Shown here piece after piece: positions 49,729 through 57,456 of a stretch of 64,000 nt of DNA. This stretch comes from Halobellus sp. MBLA0158. GTDB lineage: Archaea > Halobacteriota > Halobacteria > Halobacteriales > Haloferacaceae. The stretch is from assembly GCF_041477585.1 (NCBI RefSeq), contig NZ_JBGNYA010000001.1:2728001-2792000 (forward strand), written 5' to 3'. The notes beneath the pieces are model-generated. The model was not told where the DNA came from. It made no database searches and was given only the letters and a program-made list of their open reading frames with translations. The translations under genes were made by a program, and so were the position numbers. Positions within the stretch are counted from its first letter, which is position 1, and the number at the start of each line of letters is the position of its first letter.

Positions 49729-50724
49729 ATGATCTCGAAGGGCTGTGAGCAGTGCGCGAAGGGGGGCAAGATGGTGCTCTTCGTCTACGGTTACTGCGAC
49801 CAGCGCGACTGCTTTTACTGCCCGCTCGGCGAGAACCGCAAGAACGTCACCGACGTCTACGCCAACGAACGCCTCGTCGAGTCCGACGAGGACGTGATCG
49901 AGGAGGCAAAGCGGATGAACGCCCTGGGGACCTCGATCACCGGCGGCGAGCCCCAGGAGGCGATGGCGAAGACGACGCGGTACCTCTCGCTGTTGAAAGA
50001 CGAGTTCGGCGAGGACCACCACACGCACCTCTACACCGGCATCACCGGCGGCCGGGAGAATATGCGCCGCCTCTCGGAGGCGGGGCTCGACGAGATCCGG
50101 TTCCACCCGCCGTACGAGCTGTGGGGCGACCTCCACGGGACCGAGTGGGAGGACATCCTCTACATCGCTCGCGAGGAGGGACTCACGCCCGCGTTCGAGA
50201 TCCCCGGGATCCGCGCCGAAGCGGAGTTCCTGGAGTTCCTCGACGAGGGCGCCGCGGAGTTCTGCAACATCAACGAGTTCGAGATGAGCGACGGCAACTA
50301 CCGCCGGATGCAAGAGCAGGGCTACGAACTCCAGGAGAACCACATGTCCGCCGTCGACGGCTCGAAAGAGGAGATCCTGGAGACGATGGGCGACCACGAG
50401 CGGGTGTACTTCTGCACCTCCGTGTTCAAAGACGCCGCGCAACACCGGAACCGCCTCAAGCGGATGGCCCGGAACATCCGGCGGCCGTTCGACGAGGTGA
50501 CGGACGACGGGACGCTCGTCTACGGCAAGACCTGGATCCCGCCGGAGGAACTCGACGCCCTCGGCGTGCCCGAGGAGTTCTACACCGTCAAGTCCGATCA
50601 CGTCGAGGTGGCGTGGTGGCTCCTCGAAGAGATGATCGAGGAGGGCGACGTCCCCGAGGGCGAGATCGTCGAGCAGTATCCGACCGTCGAGGGGACGGTC
50701 GTCGAGCGAACGCCGCTGGCGTAG
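49729..50724 (+). CDS. Radical SAM protein (331 aa)
   Basis: The cluster motif is CDQRDCFYC (C23, C28, C31), a CX4CX2C form rather than the usual CX3CX2C. GGEPQEAM follows as the SAM-contacting GGE motif and the remainder is a TIM barrel with YTGITGGRENMRRL. A second Cys pair (GCEQCAKGGK, C6 and C9) precedes the cluster. This type is common in haloarchaea and has no assigned reaction. The last 33 bp of the gene are repeated 128 bp downstream around a 95 bp insertion. Confidence 0.88.
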   Translation: MISKGCEQCAKGGKMVLFVYGYCDQRDCFYCPLGENRKNVTDVYANERLVESDEDVIEEAKRMNALGTSITGGEPQEAMAKTTRYLSLLKDEFGEDHHTHLYTGITGGRENMRRLSEAGLDEIRFHPPYELWGDLHGTEWEDILYIAREEGLTPAFEIPGIRAEAEFLEFLDEGAAEFCNINEFEMSDGNYRRMQEQGYELQENHMSAVDGSKEEILETMGDHERVYFCTSVFKDAAQHRNRLKRMARNIRRPFDEVTDDGTLVYGKTWIPPEELDALGVPEEFYTVKSDHVEVAWWLLEEMIEEGDVPEGEIVEQYPTVEGTVVERTPLA

Positions 50725-50852
50725 TCTCGCGAGAGCGAGAGCGGCCGAGCCGGCAGGCGAGGCTTTTGGTCCAGGTTTTGCCGAGCGAGCGTCGCGAGCG
50801 CAGCGCAAAAGCTGGGAGCGGGACGGTCGTCGAGCGAACGCCGCTGGCGTAG
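50692..50852 (+). repeat. 95-bp insertion flanked by a 33-bp direct repeat of the gene 3' end
   Basis: The 33 bp from 50,692 to 50,724, ending exactly at the TAG stop of the radical SAM gene, recur unchanged at 50,820-50,852. The 95 bp between them (50,725-50,819) contain CTCGC-GAGA-GCGAG, a hairpin, and CTTTTGG...GTTTTGC...GCGCAAAAG, a longer interrupted inverted repeat. T5 follows the second copy at 50,858-50,862. The gene itself keeps an intact end. I recall similar 'GGTCCAGGTTTTTGC...AAAAG' sequences as dispersed repeats in haloarchaea, but cannot check this. Confidence 0.85.
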
Positions 50853-50861
50853 GTCGATTTT

Positions 50862-51557
50862 TCATCGCGATCTGACGGACCGCCCGTCCGATTCCCGCGT
50901 CAGCGCCGCGTAGAGGCTCGGGACCAGCGCGATCGCGGTCCCGACGAGTAGCCAGTCGGTCAGCGGACCGCCGCGCGCGACGCCGGCGGCGACGATCCCG
51001 AGACCGAGGAGCGCGCCGCCCGCGGCCGCCCGCCGCTTCGTCCGCGCCGCGAACGCGACGCCGCGGGCCGTGCCGTAGAGCGCGGCGCCGAGTCCGGCGG
51101 CGATGCCGACCGCGGTACCGACGTACGGCGCGCCGATGGCGAGTCCTGCGACGACAAGCGCGGTCCCGACGGTGCCGCCGGCAAACACCGTCGCCGTCGG
51201 GGAGAGCGGATTGACGTCCGCGCCGTAGCGAGTGGCGTATCCCGCGGGCGGCGCGGCGAGGAGCGCGGCGATCAAGAGCGCGAAGAGGGCGCCCCGCGGA
51301 GTCGGATCGTCGAGGAGCACGCCGACGGCGCCCGCGGCGGCGACGGCGAGGCCGAGCGCGAGCACCGGCCGAGGGCGGATCGTCGCCGCGGGGTCGTCGT
51401 CGCGGAGGATCCCGAAGGCGACGAACGGGTAGGCGACGCCGGCCGCGACGACGACGGTCGCATAGAGGCCCCACCCGAGGGCGACGCCCGAGACGAGCGC
51501 GGAGAGCCCGAGGAAGACGCCGGTGACGACTGCGAACTCGGGGACGCGGCGGCTCAT
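50862..51557 (-). CDS. Multi-span membrane protein (231 aa)
   Basis: ATG 51,557 gives MSRRVPEFAVVTGVFLGLSALVSGVALGW and about seven Ala/Gly/Val-rich spans, with a short basic cytoplasmic loop (AARTKRRAAAGG) and a charged end (TRESDGRSVRSR). The longer frame upstream is not protein-like. No family recognised. It ends convergent with the repeat region of the radical SAM gene. Confidence 0.75.
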   Translation of the reverse strand: MSRRVPEFAVVTGVFLGLSALVSGVALGWGLYATVVVAAGVAYPFVAFGILRDDDPAATIRPRPVLALGLAVAAAGAVGVLLDDPTPRGALFALLIAALLAAPPAGYATRYGADVNPLSPTATVFAGGTVGTALVVAGLAIGAPYVGTAVGIAAGLGAALYGTARGVAFAARTKRRAAAGGALLGLGIVAAGVARGGPLTDWLLVGTAIALVPSLYAALTRESDGRSVRSR

Positions 51558-51676
51558 ACGGGGGCTGGGAACGAGACGGCCGAAAGCGTTGCGGTGGGCG
51601 GCGGTCCCGACACCGGCACGGCGCTCGGGGGTGGGGACCCGCAAGCGTTTAGACAGGCCGTGGAGTACGTCACGCT

Positions 51677-52144
51677 ATGTCCGACTGTCCGCTGGCCGAC
51701 GACTGCCCCCGGTACTCCGAGCGGATCGACGGGATGGGGTGTCAGTACTACGGCGACCGGGGCGGTGCCGAATGGTGTAACAACTACGACCAGCCGATCC
51801 GCGACCTGAAGGCCCAGCCGGTCAAGCCGGGCGAGGAGATCGTCGTCGAGGTCGACGACATCCACGAGAGCGGGGCCGGCGTCGGCCGGACCGACGACGG
51901 CTTCATCGTCCTCATCGACGGAATCCTCCCGCCGGCGCGCGCGGTGGTCCGGATCGACCGAGTGAAGTCGAACCACGCGACCGCCAAGAAGGTCGTCGAG
52001 CGGCTCCCCTTGGACGAGGACGAAGCCGACGAGAGCGACACCGACGAGCGCGCAGACGAGGGAAGCGAGTCCGACGAGGGCGGGAGCAGCGGGCCCGATC
52101 GCCCGACCGCGCTCGGCAGCCGGGACAACTTCTGGGGCGGATAG
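51677..52144 (+). CDS. TRAM-domain protein (155 aa)
   Basis: Residues about 48-110 (PVKPGEEIVVEVDDIHESGAGVG...GFIVLIDGILPPARAVVRIDRV) form a TRAM beta-barrel, known from tRNA-modifying enzymes and archaeal RNA-chaperone-like proteins. The N-terminus carries a Cys-rich segment (CPLADDCPRYSERIDGMGCQYYG...WCNNY) that may bind zinc, and the C-terminus is an acidic tail. Haloarchaeal single-TRAM proteins are thought to act as cold-shock-like RNA binders. The Cys-rich front is a distinctive addition. Confidence 0.85.
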   Translation: MSDCPLADDCPRYSERIDGMGCQYYGDRGGAEWCNNYDQPIRDLKAQPVKPGEEIVVEVDDIHESGAGVGRTDDGFIVLIDGILPPARAVVRIDRVKSNHATAKKVVERLPLDEDEADESDTDERADEGSESDEGGSSGPDRPTALGSRDNFWGG

Positions 52145-52193
52145 CCCGCCCACGGCGGCGGCGCGAACGGCACGGACAGTCGCAGTATTCCGG

Positions 52194-52255
52194 TTTTTTG
52201 CTCCGAGTTCTCCTCCGAAGCGGCAGTACCGCGGCCGCGCTTCTGTATCTTTTTT
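52194..52255 (+). terminator. Two T6 runs after the TRAM-protein gene
   Basis: T6 runs at 52,194-52,199 and 52,250-52,255 lie between the TRAM gene (end 52,144) and the Tfx gene (start 52,280). Archaeal termination at oligo-T is expected here. The second run may also serve as part of the Tfx promoter (CTTTTTTGC about 28 nt before the ATG). Confidence 0.55.
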
Positions 52256-52279
52256 GCGCGCGGGGCGCTACGGACGCGT

Positions 52280-52843
52280 ATGGACGACGCCGAGCGCGAC
52301 GGCGGCGACAGCGCGGACGGGTCGGGAACCGGAAACGGCGGGAGCGAGGACGCCGCCGGGAGCGACACGCCCGGGCTGGCGTCGACAGCCGACGTCGACG
52401 AGATCCTCGCCGAGACCGGCTTCGACGCGGACGAGAGCGTCCTGACGCGGCGGCAGGCCGAGGTGCTCGTCCTGCGCGAGCAGGGCGTCCGGCAGTCCGA
52501 GATCGCCTCGATGCTCGGGACGTCGCGGGCGAACGTCTCCAGCGTGGAGTCGAGCGCGCGCCGGAACGTCGAGCGGGCGCGCGAGACCGTCGCGTTCGCG
52601 GAGGCGCTCGCCGCCCCGGTCCGGATCACCGTCGAGGCGGGCGCCGACCTCTACGACGTCCCGAAACAGGTCTACGACGCCTGCGACGAGGCGGGCGTGA
52701 AGGTGAACCGGACCGCGCCGGAGCTGATGAAAGCCATCTCCGACGCCGCCGGCGACGCCGTTCAGGGTCGGGAGGTCCGCGAGCCCCTGCTCGTGGGCGT
52801 GACGACCGGCGGGCGCGTGCAGGTGCGGCGCTCTGTCGACTGA
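52280..52843 (+). CDS. tfx: Tfx-family transcription regulator
   Basis: After an acidic disordered N-terminus of about 50 residues comes VLTRRQAEVLVLREQGVRQSEIASMLGTSRANVSSVESSAR, the Tfx helix-turn-helix, and then the C-terminal domain with TVEAGADLYDVPKQVYDACDEAGVKV. Tfx was first described as a regulator of the molybdenum formylmethanofuran dehydrogenase operon in methanogens. In haloarchaea the target is not known. The N-terminal extension is longer than in methanogens. Confidence 0.87.
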   Translation: MDDAERDGGDSADGSGTGNGGSEDAAGSDTPGLASTADVDEILAETGFDADESVLTRRQAEVLVLREQGVRQSEIASMLGTSRANVSSVESSARRNVERARETVAFAEALAAPVRITVEAGADLYDVPKQVYDACDEAGVKVNRTAPELMKAISDAAGDAVQGREVREPLLVGVTTGGRVQVRRSVD

Positions 52844-52854
52844 AAACTGCGGCC

Positions 52855-53946
52855 TCAGAACTCCCCGCGGTCTTCGAGGTCCCGGACGAGGCGCTTGACG
52901 TCCTGCGCCCGCTCTTTCGGCACGACGAGCACGCGGTCGTCCCACGCCACGACGGCCAGTTCCGAGACGCCGACGAGCGACACGTGCGCGCCGTCGGCGG
53001 CGACGACGTTGTCCGCGGCGTCGAGCGAACGGACGGTGACGTCGCCGGCCGCGACGGTGCCGTCGGCGTCGGGCTCGACCACGCGCTCTAGGGCGTCCCA
53101 CGACCCGACGTCGTCCCAGCGGAAGGAGACGGGGACGACCGCGACGTCGTCGGCGACCTCGAAGATCGCGTAGTCGACGCTCACCGGATCGGCGGCGTCG
53201 AACGCCGCTCGGACGTCGGGATCGACGGCGTCGGCCGCGAGATCGGCGGGCAAGTCCGCCGCGCGGAGCGCGTCGTAGAGCTCGAAGATCGGCGAGGTCG
53301 CGGCCGCTTCGAGGAAGACCTCGGGGCGCCACGCGAACAGCCCGGCGTTCCAGTAGTGGCCGGCCGCGACGTACGACTCGGCGGTGTCGGCGTCGGGCTT
53401 CTCGTGGAACGAGCGGACCGGCGCCCAGTCCGCGTCTGGGCCGTCGGCGTCGGCGTCCGCGTCGGGCTCGATGTAGCCGTAGCCGGTCTCCGGGCGGGTC
53501 GGCTCGACGCCGAACGTAACGAGGCGGTCCGTCGCGGCGGCGACGTCGACGCCGCGACCGACGGCCTCGGCGAAGCCCTCGCCGACGAAGTGGTCGCTCG
53601 GCAGCGCCAGGACCACGCAGTCGTCGTAGGCGGCGTCGATCCGGGCCGTCGCGTAGAGCAGCGCCGGGGCGGTGTCGCGGCCCGCGGGCTCGACGAGCAC
53701 GTCGGCGTCGGGAGCGCGCTCGCGGACCCCCTCGGCGTACGACTCGCGCGTGACCACGACGACCTCGTCGGCGACCTCGCGGGCGCGGGAGACGGTCCGC
53801 TCCAGCAGCGACGCCTCGCCGAGGAGCGGGAGGAACTGCTTCGGGCGATCGGCGCGGCTCGCCGGGTAGAGCCGCGAGCCCGTGCCGCCGGCGAGGACGA
53901 CCGCGACGACTGGCCGCTCGGTCTCGGTGTGGGTCGACTCGCTCAT
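52855..53946 (-). CDS. Mannose-1-phosphate guanylyltransferase-like nucleotidyltransferase
   Basis: The 363-residue protein has VVAVVLAGGTGSRLYPASRADRPKQFLPLLG, the nucleotidyltransferase signature with the GMP-type PKQFLPL, then ALPSDHFVG, ETGYGYIEPD and FHEKPDADTAESY, as in ManC/GMP. It would make GDP-mannose from mannose-1-phosphate and GTP for glycans of the S-layer. There is no C-terminal isomerase domain. It overlaps the preceding small gene by 4 bp. The sugar specificity is inferred from motif similarity only. Confidence 0.85.
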   Translation of the reverse strand: MSESTHTETERPVVAVVLAGGTGSRLYPASRADRPKQFLPLLGEASLLERTVSRAREVADEVVVVTRESYAEGVRERAPDADVLVEPAGRDTAPALLYATARIDAAYDDCVVLALPSDHFVGEGFAEAVGRGVDVAAATDRLVTFGVEPTRPETGYGYIEPDADADADGPDADWAPVRSFHEKPDADTAESYVAAGHYWNAGLFAWRPEVFLEAAATSPIFELYDALRAADLPADLAADAVDPDVRAAFDAADPVSVDYAIFEVADDVAVVPVSFRWDDVGSWDALERVVEPDADGTVAAGDVTVRSLDAADNVVAADGAHVSLVGVSELAVVAWDDRVLVVPKERAQDVKRLVRDLEDRGEF

Positions 53947-54251
53947 CCCCACGTCTCCACGATCCCGTCGCGGACGTCCTGTGCGCACCCCTCGCAATCG
54001 GGGTGGTCCGCCTCGAAGCACGACGGCCGGCCCTCGTCGTCGACGTCGACGGCCCGACGGTCGGCGTGGCGGCGACAGACGATGCGGACGCGACCCTCGT
54101 CGTCGCGCGGGAGGGCGCCGGCGGCGTCGGTGCCGGCCGCCTGGCCCTCGGAGTCCACGCGACCTTCCTGGTATGCGTCGCGGGCGCGGGCGTACTGCCG
54201 CCCGGCCTCGCGGAACTTCTCTCGCAGGAGCCGTTCGAGGCGGTCGCTCAT
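53943..54251 (-). CDS. Small Cys-containing protein (102 aa)
   Basis: The N-terminal helix (LERLLREKFREAGRQYARARDAYQEG) is followed by a Cys/His set (IVCRRHADRR...SCFEADHPDCEGCAQ) that may bind zinc. It overlaps the nucleotidyltransferase gene by 4 bp, so they are co-transcribed. No function assigned. Confidence 0.75.
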   Translation of the reverse strand: MSDRLERLLREKFREAGRQYARARDAYQEGRVDSEGQAAGTDAAGALPRDDEGRVRIVCRRHADRRAVDVDDEGRPSCFEADHPDCEGCAQDVRDGIVETWG

Positions 54252-54419
54252 CGGTCACTGGTCGAACTGCGACCGGTATAGGTCCGTTGGTGGCGGCGTC
54301 CGACGGGACGGAGAACGCCCGAATTTCCACTTTCACTCCGGTCACGACAGTTTATTACCGATTGGGAACCAAGCCCCGTGTGCCTCCCAACGAAAACCAA
54401 GGTGGAGGCGATTGCAACC

Positions 54420-55349
54420 ATGTCAGACCTGCGAACGCACGCAGCGGAGATAGCCGAACAGTTCTCGGACCACTTGGACATCGACCAGTCGGACGTCGAA
54501 GAGCGCCTGGAGACGCTCGTAAACGAGTACCGCGTGCCCGTCGAGGAGGCGCGGCGCTCGGTCGAAAACAGCTACCTCGAAGAGGCCGGCCTCGAACGCG
54601 ACGAGATCGGCCAGGGCGGCAACGACGAGGTCCGCCTGACCGACATCGACCAGGACGAGCAGTGGATCGACGTGACCGCGAAGGTCGTCGAACTCTGGGA
54701 GCCCAGAAGCGAGTCGATCGCCCAGGTCGGCCTGCTCGGCGACGAGTCCGGCCGGACGAAGTTCGTCGCCTTCGAGACCTCCGACCTACCGGAGCTCGAA
54801 GAGGGCGCGGTCTACCGCCTCGGGAACGTCGTCACCGACGAGTACCAGGGCAACTTCTCGGTAAAGCTCAACAAGACCACGACCATCGAGAAGCTCGATA
54901 CGGACATCGAGGTCGGCGACGACGCCGTCACCGTCGAGGGAGCGCTCGTGGACATTCAGTCCGGGAGCGGCCTGATCAAGCGGTGCCCCGAGGAGGGCTG
55001 TACGCGCGTCCTCCAGAACGGGCGCTGCTCCGAGCACGGCGACGTCGAAGGCGAGTTCGACCTGCGGATCAAGGGCGTCCTCGACGACGGCGAGACCGTC
55101 CACGAGGTCATCTTCGGCCGCGAGGTCACAGAAGACCTCACCGGGATCGAGCTGGAAGAGGCCCAGCAGATGGCGATGGACGCCCTCGACACCACCGTCG
55201 TCGTCGACGAGATGCGCGAGGACCTGGTCGGGACGTACTACCGCGTCTCCGGCCCGGAGCTCGGGCGCTACGTCCTCGCCGACGAGGTCGAGCGGCTCAC
55301 CGAACCGGCGGACCCGGAAGCGGTCCTGATCAAAGCGAGGTCGATCTGA
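54420..55349 (+). CDS. rpa: Replication protein A (single-strand DNA-binding), OB-fold protein
   Basis: ATG 54,420, 12 nt after GGTGGAGG, gives 309 residues with at least two OB-folds (about 70-170 and 175-270) and a zinc motif CPEEGCTRVLQNGRCSEHG (CX4C...CX2H) in the second. A helical N-terminal region precedes them. RPA binds single-stranded DNA in replication and repair. It starts the operon with the RPA-associated protein 1 bp downstream. An upstream in-frame start would include the promoter region. Confidence 0.92.
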   Translation: MSDLRTHAAEIAEQFSDHLDIDQSDVEERLETLVNEYRVPVEEARRSVENSYLEEAGLERDEIGQGGNDEVRLTDIDQDEQWIDVTAKVVELWEPRSESIAQVGLLGDESGRTKFVAFETSDLPELEEGAVYRLGNVVTDEYQGNFSVKLNKTTTIEKLDTDIEVGDDAVTVEGALVDIQSGSGLIKRCPEEGCTRVLQNGRCSEHGDVEGEFDLRIKGVLDDGETVHEVIFGREVTEDLTGIELEEAQQMAMDALDTTVVVDEMREDLVGTYYRVSGPELGRYVLADEVERLTEPADPEAVLIKARSI

Positions 55350-55350
55350 A

Positions 55351-56010
55351 ATGAGTGCCAACGAGATTCCCTCCCGCGAAGTCGCCCGGCGTGTGTTCGC
55401 AGACGAATTCAACGACGCCGCCTTCACCTTCAAAGAGTCCGACGACGACCGCGCGCCGGTCTACCTGCTGCTCCCGACGGGGGCGAAGGCCAACCGCGTG
55501 TTCTTCGTCGGCACGCTGACCGAGAAAGACGACGTCGGCGAGGACAACGAGTACTGGCGCGGCCGCATCGTCGACCCCACGGGGACGTTCTTCGTCTACG
55601 CGGGGCAGTACCAGCCCGAGGCCGCGAGCACGCTCCGGGACCTCGAACCGCCCGCCTACGTCGCCGTCGTGGGCAAGCCGCGGACCTACGAGACCGACGA
55701 CGGCTCGGTCAACGTCTCCGTCAGGCCGGAGTCGATCCAGGTGGTCGACGCCGCGACCCGGGACCGCTGGGTCGTCGAGACCGCCGAGCGGACGCTCGAT
55801 CGCATCGACGCCTTCGACGAGGAGGGCAACGAGTACGCGCGGATGGCCCGCGAGGAGTACGACCTCCCGATCGATCGATACAAGGAGTCGACCGTCTCGG
55901 CGCTGGAGGGCCTCGAAGAGTCCGACGGCGACGAGCTCGGCCTCGGCGACAGCGGTCCCGCGGACGCGGGTGCGGACGAGCCGGACGCCGACCTCCAGCC
56001 CGAGCCGTAG
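55351..56010 (+). CDS. RPA-associated OB-fold protein (COG3390)
   Basis: A 219-residue OB-fold protein (VYLLLPTGAKANRVFFVGTLTEKDD... and FFVYAGQYQPEAASTLRDL), the standard partner of haloarchaeal RPA, encoded 1 bp behind it. The two proteins form a complex on single-stranded DNA and give resistance to DNA damage in Haloferax. The C-terminal 40 residues are an acidic tail. The third gene often found with this pair, a phosphoesterase, is absent here. Confidence 0.9.
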   Translation: MSANEIPSREVARRVFADEFNDAAFTFKESDDDRAPVYLLLPTGAKANRVFFVGTLTEKDDVGEDNEYWRGRIVDPTGTFFVYAGQYQPEAASTLRDLEPPAYVAVVGKPRTYETDDGSVNVSVRPESIQVVDAATRDRWVVETAERTLDRIDAFDEEGNEYARMAREEYDLPIDRYKESTVSALEGLEESDGDELGLGDSGPADAGADEPDADLQPEP

Positions 56011-56088
56011 CCCGCTGCCGGCGGCCGCCCTTTTATGCTGTCTGACGAAGCATTAAGTGGGTAGGACGACGAACTGGGGAACGAGCCA

Positions 56089-56499
56089 ATGGGCAACAAA
56101 AACAAGACCATCTCGTTCCGCGTCAACGAGGACGCGTTCGAGACGCTCCGAGAGATCGCCGAGGAGCGCGACATCTCCCTGTCGGCGGTCTTCCGCGACT
56201 ACGTCGACACGCTCGTTGCCCACGACGGCCAGGTCCAGGTCGTCCCCGAACACGAACTCGAACAGCTCCGCAACGGCGACGAGGAGAGCTTCCCGCCGAA
56301 AGTCAAGGTGCCGAAGAGCTTCGTTCGGGAGCACGAGCGCCTCGAACTGGAGGCCGATCACCTCCGCGAGCAACTCGAAGAGCACAAGCGGTACGTGAAC
56401 TACCTCCGCGAGCAGCTCGAAGACGAGAACGAGGAGGTCATCCAGCTCGAAGACCTCGACGGCAGCGAGGCGGATGAGCCCTCCTTTCGACTTGGATAG
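56089..56499 (+). CDS. Ribbon-helix-helix protein with coiled coil (136 aa)
   Basis: The N-terminal 45 residues (NKTISFRVNEDAFETLREIAEERDISLSAVFRDYV) are a ribbon-helix-helix DNA-binding fold. The second half is a heptad-rich coiled coil (LELEADHLREQLEEHKRYVNYLREQLED). A promoter-like CATTAAGTG lies about 35 nt upstream. The protein should form a dimer with a long stalk. It follows the RPA operon but has its own promoter. Confidence 0.8.
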   Translation: MGNKNKTISFRVNEDAFETLREIAEERDISLSAVFRDYVDTLVAHDGQVQVVPEHELEQLRNGDEESFPPKVKVPKSFVREHERLELEADHLREQLEEHKRYVNYLREQLEDENEEVIQLEDLDGSEADEPSFRLG

Positions 56500-56560
56500 C
56501 CTCGGCATCGACCTCGATCGGCCGCCGTCGCGCGACCGCCTGCGGGACGACTCGCCCTGA
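56474..56560 (+). CDS. Possible 28-residue overlapping peptide
   Basis: ATG 56,474 overlaps the end of the ribbon-helix-helix gene in another frame and gives MSPPFDLDSLGIDLDRPPSR... then TGA. The acidic-basic composition is natural for haloarchaea, but there is no independent support apart from the coupled position. Confidence 0.3.
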   Translation: MSPPFDLDSLGIDLDRPPSRDRLRDDSP

Positions 56561-56576
56561 GCGCCGTCTCAGAGCC

Positions 56577-57032
56577 TTAGCCGGAGAGCGCCTTCCGAGC
56601 TTTCCGCATCTTCGCTTCCATCTCGTCGTCGCCATCGACCTCGGCGAGCGTCTCGGCCGCCTCAAGCGTCCGAACGGCGCTGTCGAGGAACGAGAGGACG
56701 TCGCCGGGGTAGGCGTACAGCATATACTCGTCGCTCATCACGTCGACGATGGCGTCGGGGCCGAGCCCCTGCGCGCGGAGCTCCAGGAGGTAGCGCACGA
56801 ACTGCCGCTCGGGGTAGCCGGTGTAGAGGTCGTCGGGATTCTCCGGGTCGAGGAAGTCCTCCGCGAAGTCAAGCAGCCGGTCGCGGGTGGCGTCGTCGAG
56901 CTTCGCGAGGCCTTCCCCGGAGTAGAGGACGTCCATCGTCGCCCCCGAGAACGCCCCCTTCGGGATGTTGACGTCGAGCTGGGAGACGATCTGGCGGTGG
57001 TTCTTCAGGTAGATCTTGTCCGTGATGGCCAC
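56577..57032 (-). CDS. Conserved-looking haloarchaeal protein (151 aa)
   Basis: The protein starts MAITDKIYLKNHRQIVSQLDVNIPKGAF and is mostly helical (DATRDRLLDFAEDFLDPE...RQFVRYLLELRAQGLGPDAIVDVMSDEYMLYAYPGDVLSFL). The N-terminal motif KNHRQIxSQL resembles proteins I associate with haloarchaeal RPA neighbourhoods, but I do not recognise a family. It is convergent with the ribbon-helix-helix gene and divergent from tRNA-His. Confidence 0.8.
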   Translation of the reverse strand: MAITDKIYLKNHRQIVSQLDVNIPKGAFSGATMDVLYSGEGLAKLDDATRDRLLDFAEDFLDPENPDDLYTGYPERQFVRYLLELRAQGLGPDAIVDVMSDEYMLYAYPGDVLSFLDSAVRTLEAAETLAEVDGDDEMEAKMRKARKALSG

Positions 57033-57177
57033 GGTTGGCCGTCCGTAGCGCGCTGTGGCTCAAAAGTCTCGCGGTGGGACTCGGCGAGCGCGCCGTCGAG
57101 CGGATCGTGTGAGACCGGCGCACTCCACCCGAGAGTCGTAACGTATTTGCCTTCGACCGGGATACCTCAAGGTGCGT

Positions 57178-57251
57178 GTCCGGGTTAGGGTAGTGGACTA
57201 TCCTTCAGCCTTGTGGAGGCTGAGACGCGGGTTCAATTCTCGCACCCGGAC
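57178..57251 (+). tRNA. tRNA-His (anticodon GTG)
   Basis: An encoded G-1 at 57,178 pairs with C73 (57,251), as tRNA-His requires. The acceptor is TCCGGGT/ACCCGGA, the anticodon stem CAGCC/GGCTG encloses TTGTGGA with GTG, and the T arm is GCGGG-TTCAATT-CTCGC. There is no encoded CCA. The last 22 nt, with 6 nt of trailer, are duplicated 122 bp downstream. Confidence 0.95.
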
Positions 57252-57379
57252 CTTCTGTCTACGAACGAAGTGAGTAGACGAATGTCCGCACGGAGAAATC
57301 AACCCTATCAGTCGCGCGCAGCGAACGCAGTGAGCGAGCACGTCTGATTTCGGTTCAATTCTCGCACCCGGACCTTCTG
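57230..57379 (+). repeat. 94-bp insertion flanked by a 28-bp direct repeat of the tRNA-His 3' end
   Basis: The 28 bp at 57,230-57,257 (T-arm to 6 nt past the discriminator) recur unchanged at 57,352-57,379. The 94 bp between hold two copies of CGAACGNAGTGAG (57,262-57,274 and 57,322-57,334, 60 bp apart) and the hairpin GTCTAC...GTAGAC at the left edge. The tRNA stays functional on the left. The arrangement closely resembles the insertion at 50,692-50,852. Confidence 0.88.
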
Positions 57380-57456
57380 CGATACACTGCGCCCGCGAGC
57401 GGTCGCTCTGTCGAGAACGACGCGAGCGAACCGTCCGTCACGGACGTCCGAATCGC

